A stretch of 64,000 nucleotides of DNA from Zygnema cylindricum (taxonomy: Eukaryota > Streptophyta > Zygnematophyceae > Zygnematales > Zygnemataceae). The stretch spans positions 1-64,000 of the forward strand of contig JBBHKE010001816.1 in NCBI GenBank assembly GCA_037447655.1, read 5' to 3'. The position numbers and the translations under genes were made by a program. This document shows positions 23,573 to 43,246 of this stretch, piece by piece. Under the pieces are notes generated by a model, which saw only the letters and a list, made by a program, of their open reading frames with translations, did no database searches and was not told the DNA's origin. Positions within the stretch are counted from its first letter, which is position 1. Every line of letters starts with the position of its first letter.

Positions 23573-23784
23573 TACACCGTGAATCGCTTTTAGCGTCAAT
23601 GACTCTAATTGCGGTACCCCGTTTTTTTACCCAAATTCTCAAATAGAATTAATAAAAACCATTTAAAAAACAAATTAGAGTAAATGATTTCTTTCAAAAC
23701 CTCCAAATTCCCAAATAGCGTTTATAACGCTATTTGTTTCATAAAGCTATCTATTTCTAAACGCTAATAGCGATTCACGGTGTA
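23573..23784. mobile_element. TA-flanked MITE (family A, 212 bp)
   Basis: Ends CACCGTGAATCGCTTTTAGCG and the complement of CACCGTGAATCGCTATTAGCG, next to the previous element with an 8-bp spacer. Confidence 0.7.
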
Positions 23785-25754
23785 CCGGCTGATAAAATTA
23801 TTTCATTATGATGCGAGTTCAAAGGAAAAATTATAATAATAAAAAAAAACGTGCAACTAACGCGGCGCGGCGCTGCCCTGTTGAGGCAGCCTTTAAAGAC
23901 TGCCACGGATGCAAATTACATCGACTCACCTTGCCACAAAATGGAGGAAGACGAGCGCGAGCCTAGAATAGAAGAGGTATTTCGCTCAGCTGTTTGAGGA
24001 CTCACCAGGGCAGCATCCTCAAGAGGAAAGCGCAACATAGTAGATTAGTAGCCTTTGAACAACAATTACACCAAAATGACATTGGTTAACCCGTAACAGT
24101 AGAAAAACGGAATATACGAGCACTTTAACCTCTTCAAGGCAGTAGTAGAGAAGAAGCTTAAAACTTATACGCATACGTGGGAATTCATATGTCCAAAACA
24201 ATTACTTATTCGTCAATCGATACTAGAGAGGCTTGCTTTACAGATAAGATGTCTGTGCATGCTACAAAAACCGGAAGAATAACTCAAAGCCATATTAAAA
24301 AAACAAATGGAAACAAATGGATTTCTAGCTGAAACTGCTGGTTATGAAAAGCATCCCCCTGAAATTTGTGAACTTTATTTGAGGGATGCGTGGTAGGCCA
24401 CTTAACCTTTAGACATTGAATTGGTTGTAAAAGATAAAGTGTAAGAGATGTCCTAATCGCTCTAATACACAACAGGGTGAAATAAACAGAGTGGAAGTGC
24501 ACTTAGAGCCGTTAGGCGACTGAGTACTTTATCTGCAAATTTAAATAGCATCTAAGACAAGCTTCATGCGCATAAAGGTAAGAACGGATAGGGTCTTTTT
24601 AGGAAGGGCGCCTGTGTATTTTGTAGTAATTTTAAGAATTGCTAAAATCATTGATACGGGATCCGTATTAAGATGCTCTGGAAATTGGTTATCATTTGTA
24701 GTCATGTGTAACTCTGTAGAAGGGTGTTGATGGGACTAAGGTAAATCACAAAACAGGTCAGAAAAATGTTGTGTTGCTGTTTTAGATTGTATGCCTGCAC
24801 AAATGTTTTTAATGTACAACGAGTAAATCTAAGCAATTTTGTATATGCTACCGATGATAAACTCTTCACCACAGAACTTCAGAACAGTTTTCTCCCATTA
24901 CCATCTAGACCAGTAAGTGTTACTTATGCAAGAGATGGGGTTTAATGGCCGTGACTTAACCAGTGGACTAGGGAATATGCTATTACTGTCTTATATGCGA
25001 AAAACACAAAAAAATCATATTGTTAATACAAGTCATCCTATAAGACAACATAAATGTATTGTTGTTAACAATAAACACAAAATGCCTACCAACATTCATA
25101 TTTTTCAAGCAACCCTAGAATTGGAAATAGATTCGATTCCTTTTCAAATAAAACTGACGCCCCACAATGAAAGCTCCAAAAGAAGCATGCCTCAACATAA
25201 CTATATCATTCACATTACAAGTGGGCAGATAAAACGAGGATGAAGTGAAGGCTATTTAAACCGGTTTATACAAAGTCATTGTTATCATACATTTCTTCAA
25301 CGTCACTTCAGGATTAGCGAAACGGAATGACAAAGTAACGTTGGCACATGTCCTTGACAGCATACAAACTTGAAAAAACTCAAAAAAAATAATATGTATA
25401 TATATATATATATATTTATATGTAAAGTTCATTCCTTCGTACCCGTTAGTGGGGCCATATGGTTAAATTAAATCTCACATAATTGTGCAAACACCAATAA
25501 TCACTAGCACAACTTTTCCAGCCCCAAAATCGACAATGGAAAACCGATGACAAGCTCGACAGCTAGGACACTACTATATTACATGCTTAACAAATACAAA
25601 TCTACAAAATCATGCACCAAATGAATGAAAAATAAAACAATGAAAGAATATTTCCAGAATCTACGCAAATCGGTTAAACCTCCTAAAGCATCAACCAAAC
25701 CAATACCAACTAAATTAACTAAAACTCCTTGAATCTGCACTACAATATTTTCAT
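23785..25754. other. Intergenic DNA, no gene recognised
   Basis: Unique-looking AT-rich sequence. A 108-codon frame at 24917-25243 has no features I recognise. A short TA microsatellite lies near 25394-25417. Confidence 0.45.
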
Positions 25755-27115
25755 TTACTCCGCAGTAGTAGGAAGGTTGCGACCTTGAAAACCGGAATAT
25801 CGGAAGTCTGATTTCAGCACATCAGAGGAAATATAGTCCTCAGGACGTCCATCAAGAAATCCCTTCCCACTCTCTCCTTCAACTGAAATAGCATGCCGGA
25901 GGGTTTCTACCATTTTCGTGAATTCATCGGTCCTCTCCTCTCTTCCATCTCGGTATGTTTTTCCGAGAACTACATGGATAGCAGGTGTAGTCTGTCATAA
26001 AACGAAAAATGCAAAAGCGTTTGAGAACTTAGCATCGCATAACTTGTCCGATACATCAACACCCACATTCATGTACATTATTGCCCACAACCTCACAAAG
26101 CACAACCGAAAATCCCTGAAAAAAACTGATTAAGCAAATACAACTCAACTATACCCAACAAATAATACAACAAAACTTAATAAATAAAAACCAAAAGAAG
26201 TATCCTCACCTCCATCCAATTAATAGCAACACTGATGTGAGTTTTCGCATCATCGGGAGTCTGAAGGAGAGGGTTCGCGACTCGAAGCTGCAGAGTCATT
26301 TCAATCACACCGTCGATTCGCACACTGTACACATCGATGTCGTAAATTCCACTCTTCTCAATTGCGACAAACTTAATTGTGAGACCACCAACTATCTTCG
26401 CCTCTTCTCCCACATCCATCCGGTGGACAACATTTCCATCCACCTCTGCCTTCGCCAAAAATCCTTCCCCTCTTGCCTTCTCCTTCCCGTCTCTCGCCGC
26501 GAGAAGGAGAGAATGCTCCTCTCCCTCAGCCATCCAGATGATCCCGAGTTCGTGAATCCATGTCCTCACAGCCTTTCCCCCGACGAGTAGAGACGCGCTC
26601 TCTGTACGGTCGTCCAAGTATCCCGTCATCTTCATGTTCATGTGAAGACGGAGGTCGCTGACCAGACAATAACTTTTCCCGGGCTCTCCATTGAAGTCGT
26701 AGCGGGTGCCATGGGCGCCCACAAAGTGAGGGTTGTCCTTCACTGTGCCGCATTTGCTGCCCACATGGCTGGTATAAGGGGAGCCGCAGGAGGGGCCCAG
26801 GGAGGAGGGGTAGAGAAAGCATTCACCGCCGGACGACCTGCAAATGAGAGGATGCCACGTGGGTGGGAAAGGGCAGGTGGAGGGGAAGGCGGAGGGGGAA
26901 AGAATGGAAGGAGTGGGGAAGAGAGCGTTGAAACGAATATGGAAGGGTCGCGAAGGCAGAGTGGAGAGGGAGAGGGAGAAAAGGAGAGGGAGAGGGAGAG
27001 GGAGAGGGAGAAAAGGAGAGGGAGAGGGAGAGAGAGAAAAAGGAAGAATGAGAGAGAGGGAGGAGAGAGAGAGAGGTTGAAAGAGAGAGGCAAAGAGAGA
27101 GAGAGGTTGAAAGAG

Positions 27116-27155
<40 letters not shown>

Positions 27156-27770
27156 AAAAGGACAGAGACGTACGACTTGATCCATTGCCAGACGTTGATT
27201 TGGAGGACGCCTTGTACGCCTGACAGCATTTTTCCGGAGAGTCTTTTGGAGAGAGAGTAACTTTTTGGCCGCCGACGAGGATGGTGCCGGAGAAGGAGCA
27301 GTTTCCAAAGCCGCAAGGGAAGGGCGTCGCCGGCACCAGAACTCAAAAATAGAAGAAGCCCATTTCAATTCTATATTCTCTCCCTCCTCACCCTCTCCAT
27401 CTCCTTCTCTCATTTAACATAAGATTTTAAGTACAATTTCATGCTACCAAAAATGTTTTTTACATTCATCTTCGATTTTAAATACGCCTTTGTACAGAAA
27501 CCTCCGTCACCTTAGTTTCCACTAAATAAAATTGCATTCTCTTATTCTCCTTTCAAAACAGATCGCCATTACTATTTCCCAGTCTTAATTTCTCACCGAA
27601 AAGTTCCCCACGAGTCCTCCGCTTTTGCAGGATCCCGTGCTACAGCCGTCATTCAGCTTGTAGTTCGGGCAGCCAGTCTGTACGGAATGTACGGACAGCA
27701 TTTGGAAAGCCGCTGCCAGCAGTACAGCTGTCCATAATTTGCGTCCAACGGAAGACTGACAGCTGGCCAT
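25755..27770 (-). CDS. Secreted root-cap/LEA-like protein
   Basis: Four exons on the minus strand: 27597-27770, about 27170-27341, 26210-26837 and 25755-25991. Exon 1 starts in a good ATG context (ACCATGGCC) and encodes a signal peptide (hydrophobic stretch around residues 12-30) followed by a Cys-rich start. Exon 2 encodes GNCSFSG...LVGGQKVTLSPKDS...KCC, resembling PAN/apple-type Cys modules. Exon 3 has CGTVKDNPHFVGAHGTRYDFNG and the conserved body of the plant root-cap domain, ending NWME. Exon 4 continues in frame with HVVLGKTYR and ends at 25755. Exons 2-3 join in frame only with a weak donor (AC|GTCTCT); the stronger GTACGT four bases upstream does not. Exons 1-2 are off by one base, so a micro-exon or a model error remains. 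It is probably extracellular; function is unknown. Confidence 0.72.
26940..27160 (-). repeat. CT-rich simple sequence in intron 2 of the root-cap-like gene
   Basis: The plus strand reads GAGAGGGAGAGAG, so the transcribed sense strand is CT-rich. It begins just after the donor site and fades before the acceptor CATTTGCAG. Confidence 0.9.
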
Positions 27771-28608
27771 GGTCGTTTCCCTGTCGGCCTCGACTTTTTA
27801 CAATCTTACGAACACAGGCACACTTCGCTTTTCCCCTTTAGGATGTTTTTCTGAACCCTGGTGCGATAAGAGTGAAGGCTTAACCTTCGTCTGCGTCTGA
27901 GGGATTTTTCGTCTTTCTTTACGTTTTTCTCTTATCAACTTCGACCAATATTCCTTTCTTGTTTTGCTTTTACAACGAGAAGGATGCCAGCTTCTATTGG
28001 AGAGGTTTGAAGTTTAAATTCCCAAGTTCCCGCTATATCCTTTGCAAAGCTTTCTGAAGCAGGTGTTTCCCAGGTGTGCGCCACAGATTGTACGGTTGCC
28101 GAGAATTTTGTCGTGCTCAGAGGTACAACGGTTGCGTGGAATACCCGCATCACAAAACGGTAACGGCGCAAATCCGTACAATACATGTTTTCATTTCCAA
28201 TACGTCCCGCTTTGCATCGGGTAAAGTTAGCACATCGCATCACATCGCTACCGTACATCCTCTCGTAAACATCCGCTGTCATTGCACTGCCACGTCATAC
28301 TTAAACTTCATATATTTCTCGTGCACACCGCCAGACGCTCGTCGTCTGCGATGTACCGGCAGGCGATGCGCTACGATTCGCAGCCCTGGTAGTTGCGCAT
28401 CGTTGTCAGAGTATTCACCCTAGTTCGACTAAACATTTTTTTGCACTTTGAGAGTCAGAATCATAAAATAGTACTGGTTGATTTGGTGGCTCATAATGAG
28501 CCACGATATCTTACATGTTTTAGAATGGCTACTGCAGTTTTAATAGTGTTCACGGGAATAATTAACTATTCTCCAGATCTCTAATACCGATGGGCGGGCG
28601 GTGTACAG
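27771..28608. other. Upstream region of the root-cap-like gene
   Basis: This would hold its promoter. I see no unambiguous TATA box and no gene. The last bases (near 28590-28604) look like the right end of a truncated family A MITE. Confidence 0.4.
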
Positions 28609-29153
28609 TACACCGCCAATCGTTATTAGCGTGTAAGTTTTTTTAGCGTATAAACATAAGTACCGTGGTGTACGCTATTTAAGAATTTGAAAATTTTGGA
28701 AAAAATCATACATTCTAATTGTTTGGTTATGGTAATTTGGATCTTTGAAAAAAAAAATGTCGGTCGCAAACATGCGTACACTAATATAGGTCTCCGTACA
28801 AAATCTGGACAAATCGTACACAAATCGTACATTCACACGGTCGAAACGCGGCTGTCGGACGAATATGTGCGAGCGGGATTTTTTACGACCTAGTTTTTTT
28901 TCCTTTTTAGAACGCACATTCTCATGCGTCCGCGGTTACTAAAACTAATTTATTGTACTTTTTAACTTAAAAAGGTACATTTATGTACGGTCTGACACTG
29001 ACCGTACACCACTCTATTTAAGAGACAACGTACTGAAAATAACCCTAAATAGAATAAAGAAAAAAATAGAATGAACTACACTAATGGAGAATATTAAAAA
29101 AATAAAGCGGGACGGAATTAGCGTACACAACGCTAATAACGATTGGCGGTGTA
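28609..29153. mobile_element. TA-flanked MITE (family A, 545 bp)
   Basis: Ends CACCGCCAATCGTTATTAGCG in inverse orientation at both sides. The interior is rich in GTAC words. Confidence 0.72.
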
Positions 29154-29279
29154 CTGGACTGCACTGACAACTGTACTTTTGTACTATTGATATTCTACAT
29201 TAGCGCACCGTAATGTACTGTAGCATATTTTTAGGTATACAACTGTTTCAAAAGTGCGGAAAACTATATTTATAATAGT

Positions 29280-29759
29280 CATAGTTGTTAACACCGTTTA
29301 GAGCGAACGATTCAATCGCGACGAATTATACGTAACGAACGCATTGTACGTTTTGAAAAAATCATAAATCGTTAATGAATTTTCGTCCGTACTATTCCGT
29401 ACATGTAAACAAAAATGAAATTTACATGTACCGCAGTTTAGACATATTTCGTGCATTACCGTACATTTTCATAATAGTCCGTACATTCTCGGTACAATTC
29501 CGTACATTTACCGTACAAATGATGTTCAATTTACCAAACAACAAGTACTACGAAGTGCAAGACATCTTTTCGTCAAAATCCGTACATTGACCGTACTCAA
29601 CTGTACAGTTAACGTAAAATACCGTACAATTTTCGTAAATTAGCCGTTCGGTTTACTGGACAGGAAGTACATCGCTATTTTTTGCTATTTATTCAACAGT
29701 CACGAATTATACGTTTCTATAGGAAAAAAGGAAAAAAATAGACAATTTGAACAACAATG
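29280..29759. mobile_element. H-family MITE (480 bp), 8-bp duplication
   Basis: Ends CATAGTTGTT / AACAACAATG and exact duplications ATAATAGT (29272-29279, 29760-29767). One arm matches the right arm and the other the left arm of the copy at 50670-51136, in inverse orientation. The interior is a series of CCGTACA words. Confidence 0.82.
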
Positions 29760-29974
29760 ATAATAGTTTATAGGAAAAGTGGAAAATTTTAGAGAATTGC
29801 TAATCGCAAAGACGATTTTTGCTGCGCGCATGTAGTTGTCAAAAATTGGACATTTGAATTACAGTTTCGTACAAGCTACGTACCTTTAAGTTCATATTTG
29901 ACAGTCAATCCGTCGAACAACTTTGACTGGCGAAATATTGTAGCGGCGGTTAAAAAACTGTCGCGCTTGCGAAT

Positions 29975-30291
29975 GTCGACCGTCATGAAAAAAAAACATT
30001 TCATACGGCCGACGCAGGTTTACTATAACCAAACGGAGGAAGCCACATATAAATAAAATGGCTGTGCGCAAGTAGCTACTTACTTCACGTGAGCTCCACT
30101 ATGAAAGCACACACCGACATTTGACTTAGAGCGTCGACCGTCATGAAAAAAAAACATTTCACACGGCCGACGCAGGTTTACTGTAACCAAACGGAGGAAG
30201 CCACATATAAATAAAATGGCTGCGCGCAGGTAGCTACTCACTTCACGTGAGCTCCACTATGAAAACACACACCGACATTTGACTTAGAGCG
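29975..30291 (+). repeat. Tandem duplication, 2 x 158 bp
   Basis: The unit from GTCGACCGTCATG to GACTTAGAGCG occurs twice with few changes, in the left arm of the long-inverted-repeat element. The right arm has it once. Confidence 0.88.
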
Positions 30292-30293
30292 TT

Positions 30294-30990
30294 GTTCCAT
30301 TAGGCGGTCTCAGTAAACGTCAAAAAATTGTCTACTGAAGCCATTGTTCCATTGTGTCGGGTCAGTAATTGACATTGTTTTTGCGTGGCGAAACTTGATT
30401 GGTCCACGTAATAGATGAATACGATTTTTGAAATCTTCAAAGAATCTCTGACAGCAAATTGTGACCACCTATTCGTTCCAGCGAAGGTAAAAACTTAAAA
30501 GTGACTTGTACGACGTATTGAATAAAATCTGTACGGGCGAACGAAACTTCAGATTTGTAAAAGCGTACGAATATGTTAGAATGGTTGTTGGATGGCAACA
30601 GACGCTTGAAACAATATCCCCCGTCAAAGATTTTCTTGCGTCTTTTGGTGGCCTCGCATCCTCCCTCGCGGAAGGCACATGTCATATGCGATGTGTACTC
30701 ACTTGGTCGCGCGGTCGTCGTGGATATTTGTTCACTTTTCCACGAGGCACGATGCTATTGGTTTCAGGCGCTAAGAATTGACCTACCCCGGGTCACTTGT
30801 TGCGAACTGAAAGTGTGAGACGATGGAGTATCCGATTATGCATCTGACGGTCCACGTTTACGCCCATCAACGTGGAGAATCAAATCCCTCATTCAGTAAG
30901 CTTGTTTTTCTGACATTTTTTTTTTTGGTACGGCACTGTGCGAAAGAGTACGGCTTTCAGTAGACAACGGCATTTTTCCCCTAATGGAAC
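30294..30990. repeat. Inner element of the long-inverted-repeat element
   Basis: Ends GTTCCATTAGG / CCTAATGGAAC (11 bp, perfect). No clear target duplication. Confidence 0.5.
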
Positions 30991-31177
30991 CTTACCCTTA
31001 GCTGCAAAAATGGAATCTAATCGCGAACCGTTACGCTGAACTTGGACACAAATTAAAGGACGACGTACGACATGTATAAACTCGCACGAAACGAAATTAA
31101 CTTCGTACAAAATATAAAAGCGTACCCGCGTATAAATATCAATGAAACTAAAATGACGCCTCGTCACGCGCGAAGCC

Positions 31178-31290
31178 ACACTATTTACGAATCAACATTC
31201 TTACATTTAAAACGTACTTCACATTGATTCTGCCACACTATTTACGAATCAGCATTCTTACATTGAATAAGTACTTCACATTGATTCACA
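31178..31290 (+). repeat. Tandem duplication, about 57-bp unit
   Basis: CACACTATTTACGAATCA...CACATTGATTC is present twice with small differences. Confidence 0.8.
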
Positions 31291-31630
31291 TTGTCGGTGT
31301 GTGCTTTCACAGTGGAGCTCACGTGAAGTGAGTAACTACATACCTGCGCGCAACCATTTTATTTATATGTGGCTGCCTCAGTTTTGTTACAGTAAACCTG
31401 CGTCGGCCGTGTGAATTGTTTTTTTTTTTCATGACGGTCGACGTTCGCAAGCGCGACAGTTTTTTAACCGCCGTTACAATATTTCGCCAGTCAAAGTTGT
31501 TCGACGGATTGACCGTCAAATCTGAACTTAAAGGTACGTAGCTTGTACGAAACTGTACTTCAAATGTACAATTTTTGACAACTACATGCGCGCAGCAAAA
31601 ACCGTCTCTGCGATTAGCAATTCCCTAAAA

Positions 31631-32622
31631 TAAATTTGTAAAACATAACAAACTCGTCAACACAAAGAGTTGTTGTCCTCCGTTGGTTGTAAATATGTAG
31701 AAAACTATGAGAGTTTTGATCCACACTAAATCTAACGTGAGTTTGAAAAGAAGCAAATTACTTCAAAAAATAAACAAATGCACCAAAAAAAGGATAGGTA
31801 TGTTGTTTTGAAATGTTAGTTTCGTGCGTACGCGACATTTCATGCGTACGTAAGGTTTCGTGCGTACTCGACGCGATTTGAATGGGTGAGTACCCACTAA
31901 ATTTAATATGGAGATTCGAATGGATATGCTGATTGAGGGAGTAAATGTACGGGTTAAATTAAAGGGACGTGAGAGACTAACTGAGTGGCGCGGAATGCGT
32001 TGAGAAATGGACGGCAGATTCGTGAAGCGATCCGATGTTAATATTCGGAATGTTTTAAAGTGTACGCCGGCCGTACGGAACCTCGATGTTAATATTCGGA
32101 ATGTTTTAAAGTGTACGCCGTACGGAACCTAATTCGACAGGCGGCACTTACGGAAAAAGACGCAATGGTATAGTGAATATGTCTTTGAAACTGGTGTACT
32201 TTATATTTGACAGGCGCATTTATGACGAAGTACTGTTTCGGTACGGACAGGATTTGGACGGTACGGTACACATATTTACAGGCCTAATGTATGATTGGGT
32301 TGTGTTTTACTTCGTTGTGAAGCTGGTCTGATTAATCAAAGTTATGGCAAACTGTTTTTCTGCAACTTTGACTGGATGATGTGATAATTCTGTTTGGTAT
32401 TTTTATAATGAAAATTTGTGGGAATACTTAGTGACCTAGGAAATATCTGTTTATGTAGTTTCAACTTGTTTTGTTTATTCTGTAAAATTCTGGGTGGATT
32501 GAAAATAGGCTGTTTTGGGGCTTCTGAGGGTAAATCCATGGTTGGAAATGGCTAAGGACAACAACATGATCAATTCCCTTCATATTAATGTGTGAAACTA
32601 TAATACAACCACTATATTACAG
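31631..32622. other. Intergenic DNA with a short tandem repeat
   Basis: No gene seen. A 50-bp unit starting CGATGTTAATATTCGG is repeated twice at 32033-32130. Confidence 0.5.
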
Positions 32623-33348
32623 TACACCGCGAATCTTAATCAGAGTAAATTACTCTAATTCGGTCGCTTAAAATTTTGACTTTATCACATGAAATAGAGT
32701 AAACGATTCTATTTTTTTAATTATTCTATTTGAGGTAAAGTTTAATTAGCGTTTTTAATTATAACATAGGTTCGTTTTAAATAGTGTGGAGTACAGACGA
32801 CCTCCGACCGTGCAAAATTGTACATTAGTAAGTAAAAAAATACAAATAATGATTTAATACAGGCCGTTATCATGTAACTGCGTTTTAACAAACCACGTAG
32901 TGCAAACGTCATAGTGACGATAAACTGTAAGTTTTGCCAAATTTTGTACGAATACCTTATTTACTGTAGAGGATATTAGCGTGCCAAATTAGAGTACTTA
33001 AATAAATTAGAGTAAACTTCATAGTTGAAACCATAGTTCAAAAGTAGGTGAAAGTAGGCCCATACAATATGCCTATTGTATGCAAAACATACAATATGAC
33101 CTTAAGACCCATACTTTATTTGGACCTATTTGGACCAATTATAAAAATGTACGGAATAGTACAAATATGGCAGTCCGTACACCACACTATTTAAAATGGC
33201 ACTAAATTACAGTTATGAACCGTATTGAGCGGGGTACCTCAAATAACGTTCAGAAACATTTAGCGTACTTTATTCTATTTGAGAATTTGCCCCAAAAAAA
33301 GGGGTACCCCAATTAGCGTCATGTACGCTAATAGCGATTCACGGTGTA
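32623..33348. repeat. Family A MITE remnants with a nested fragment
   Basis: The left end CACCGCGAATCTTAATCAGAG and right end (complement of CACCGTGAATCGCTATTAGCG) belong to different subtypes, so this is probably two partial copies. At 33032-33130 lies a truncated copy of the MITE found whole at 52831-53286. Confidence 0.55.
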
Positions 33349-33832
33349 TCTACGCGCAGCAAAAATCGTCTCTGCGATTTGCAATTCCCAAACTTTATAA
33401 CGCTATATTTGTTGACCTTGTGTAGATAACTAGATACGAAATACTGAAATAGTAAATACTGTAAATACTAAATTGGCGTTGATCACATCAAGCGTTCCCA
33501 GTTCCCACTTCCCAGACCTTTTCGCACGCTATGCGTGGGCAGGTTTGTCCATACTAAATACAGTGCGGGGTTGTAAAACGCTAGGCGTCAACCATAATGG
33601 ATATTGATTATTGAACATCACACCGGTCCACCTGTTCCTAGAGATTTACAACATGAGCAACGTTTTGCCAGGTATTGCTTCTCGGTTTGCTCGGGGATTT
33701 ACAGTCTCTGGCCATCCGTTGCCTGACACGTGGCACATGCTGGCCCAGCCCTGTCAATGGCCTCCTGCTTCCTTTATTTCTTTTACTTCCTCTAGGAGCA
33801 AAGCCTTGGCACATTTGTCTCTCTCTCCCCTA

Positions 33833-41255
<7,423 letters not shown>

Positions 41256-41307
41256 TCATCAAATTTAAAAAACAACCAACAATTTTTTAAACTATGAAGT
41301 GTTTCAA

Positions 41308-41313
41308 AATAAA
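41308..41313 (+). other. Probable polyadenylation signal of UCK
   Basis: AATAAA 53 bp after the stop codon. Confidence 0.55.
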
Positions 41314-41371
41314 AAATCATTTTTTCAAATCAAGTTTCATCAGGTTTTTTTTTTATGAAATGGTTTAGCCC

Positions 41372-41440
41372 GCCCTCCCTCCCTCCTTCCCTCCCTCCCT
41401 CCCTCCCTCCCTCCCTCCATCCCTGCCTCCATCCCTGGCT
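41372..41440 (+). repeat. (CTCC)n microsatellite
   Basis: CCCTCCCTCCCT tetranucleotide run with a few interruptions, downstream of UCK. Confidence 0.9.
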
Positions 41441-41807
41441 TTATGTGAAAATCCCATGATACATATTAAGTTGTTTTGGCCAATAATTTTTCTAGCACAA
41501 AAAAAAAAAAAAAAAAAGGAAAAGACTGGAATGTGTTTGGGTTAATTTTTTATTTTGTTATTCAAAAGTTGTTGTAAAGTATTTTAATTCATTTTCGATT
41601 TGTACCTTATTTGGATATAAAGGTCAAGCCTTAGAGCCCTCTGTCAATAAAGAAATTCATTTTGTTCTCTTTCTCCACTTTTCCCTGTTACCCTAAAAAA
41701 ATAAAGACCAGAGAAAAACGAGAATGAAATATTTTGAAAAAAAAAAGAAAAAAAAAAAAGAAAGTAAAAAGAGTGTTCAATTGACAAAAAAGTCGGCATA
41801 TAGAGTT

Positions 41808-43241
41808 TCAGTTCTTTTGTTGAATAATATGGGAAACCTCTCGAGGAATAAAAAATTCCCCCTCAAAGACGATAATCACAATGTTGCCACGAATAGTGCC
41901 GCGCGCTTGAATTAACTCGCTCTCGTGGGAGCAACGAAGCAAATGGATGTCGTCGGGCTCAAGAAACAAAGGTAGATGAGGGAGGCCAAGCCGAACCTTG
42001 AGGGCCATAGTGAATTTAGCAGGCGTGAAATGGAGGGTGAATAAAATAGGCGTACCTAATAGTCAAGCTCCGGAAAGAAGTCCATAAGAGAGAAAGCGTG
42101 CAAGTGAAGAAATAGAGGGAAGTGCCTCGAAGAGCGTAGTTTTAATGGCGGTGAAAACTTGGACACACGCAATTGATTTCGTAACAAGGGTGGAAAAAAC
42201 TTACATATCCGCAACAGCAGGAGGAAGAGAACATGACGCATCTAAAGTGGACCGTTGGAAGGCAAACACACCATCCGAAACACAAGGGATAATGGTAGCA
42301 AGAAGAAGTGTCCTCGGCCAAAAAGCGAGAGAGAAGAGTGCGGACAATAAGGCACCAACTTCCCAAAAAGGCAGCGGGAGCAACATGATAGTAAATCCAA
42401 TCCGCCGAGGGACAAAACAAGAAGCGTGAAGGCGGCCCGTTTGTCCAAACTCGCGATCAAAAGCCCCACAACCTAACAAAGTGTGAAGAACGCCCATGAG
42501 GCGATAATCAAAGTAAAAAAAAAGATTAGACAAATATTGGGGTGGGAGGGGAAGTGTGAGTAAGGTAAAAAGGACGGTGGGGGATACACCATGACAAAAG
42601 AGCAAAAGCCACGTTCACATTCAGAAAGGTTGGAAAGGCCGTCCACGTGGGACAAATCTGTCCGAAGGGTAGATTCAAGAAATTGGGTCACGAAAGTATT
42701 CGAACGAAGTGGGCAACCCAACAGACGAATGCCATCAAATGGAGAAGTCCAGAAACCAAGAGGGGGAATAAAGAAGAAGGGATAACACGAGGGGACTAAA
42801 CAACACGCTTCAAGGGTCGAACATAAAGGTTGAGCTTTGCCAAACGATCCTTGAAAAAAATATAAGGCGATATGACATGGTCCAAAATGACAATAATGTG
42901 TACATCGTCCGCAACCGAAGGAAAGAGGAAAGAGGGAAAGCAGTAGCGAAAGCGCTGAGGGCCCCGTAATGAGCAAAGGCAAACAAAGGTCTCCCATGAG
43001 GGTCGCCCAAACGCGTGCCGGTCGTAGAGAGAAGTAGAACCGAACCATCATCAATAGAGAAGGAGGGGTTTTTGGTTGAAGAATAAAAGTCCCTCGTAAA
43101 AGGGGACATCTGGACAATTGGCAAAAGGGCAACCGTAAACTTTGAGAAATGGAGTTCCAACCTAACGTATTGAAAGCATTGGAAACATCGACTTAAAGGA
43201 CTAACCAGTCCAAATGGACATCCAACGAAGCTTGAATCGTA
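41808..43241 (-). pseudogene. LINE reverse transcriptase, C-terminal half
   Basis: Minus-strand frames, broken by frameshifts, read in order: catalytic motif A VDVSNAFNT (43166-43192) with a stop codon directly before it, motif B TGTRLGDPHGRPLFAFAH, motif C VADD (42904-42915) instead of the usual YxDD, the GIRLLGCPLRS region, then the zinc-knuckle part IHLLRCSH near 41930. It is the upstream continuation of the domains seen at 9640-11925 and 18110-19580. Copia element 2 interrupts it, and the 5' part resumes at 49665. Confidence 0.72.
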
Positions 43242-43246
43242 TGAAC

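Larger units (their letters stand above)
29787..31630. mobile_element. Long-inverted-repeat element (1.8 kb)
   Basis: Arms of about 350 bp (from TTTTAGAGAATTGC and its counterpart at 31630) are inverted copies with modest divergence. The left arm contains a tandem duplication. The interior (30294-30990) is bounded by its own inverted repeats. The arms resemble MULE or foldback elements; no transposase frame and no clear target duplication are seen. Confidence 0.65.

Noticed and set aside
24917-25243. 108-codon plus-strand frame in the intergenic region
   Set aside because: No recognisable motif, no neighbouring exon pattern, length expected by chance in AT-rich DNA of this size.
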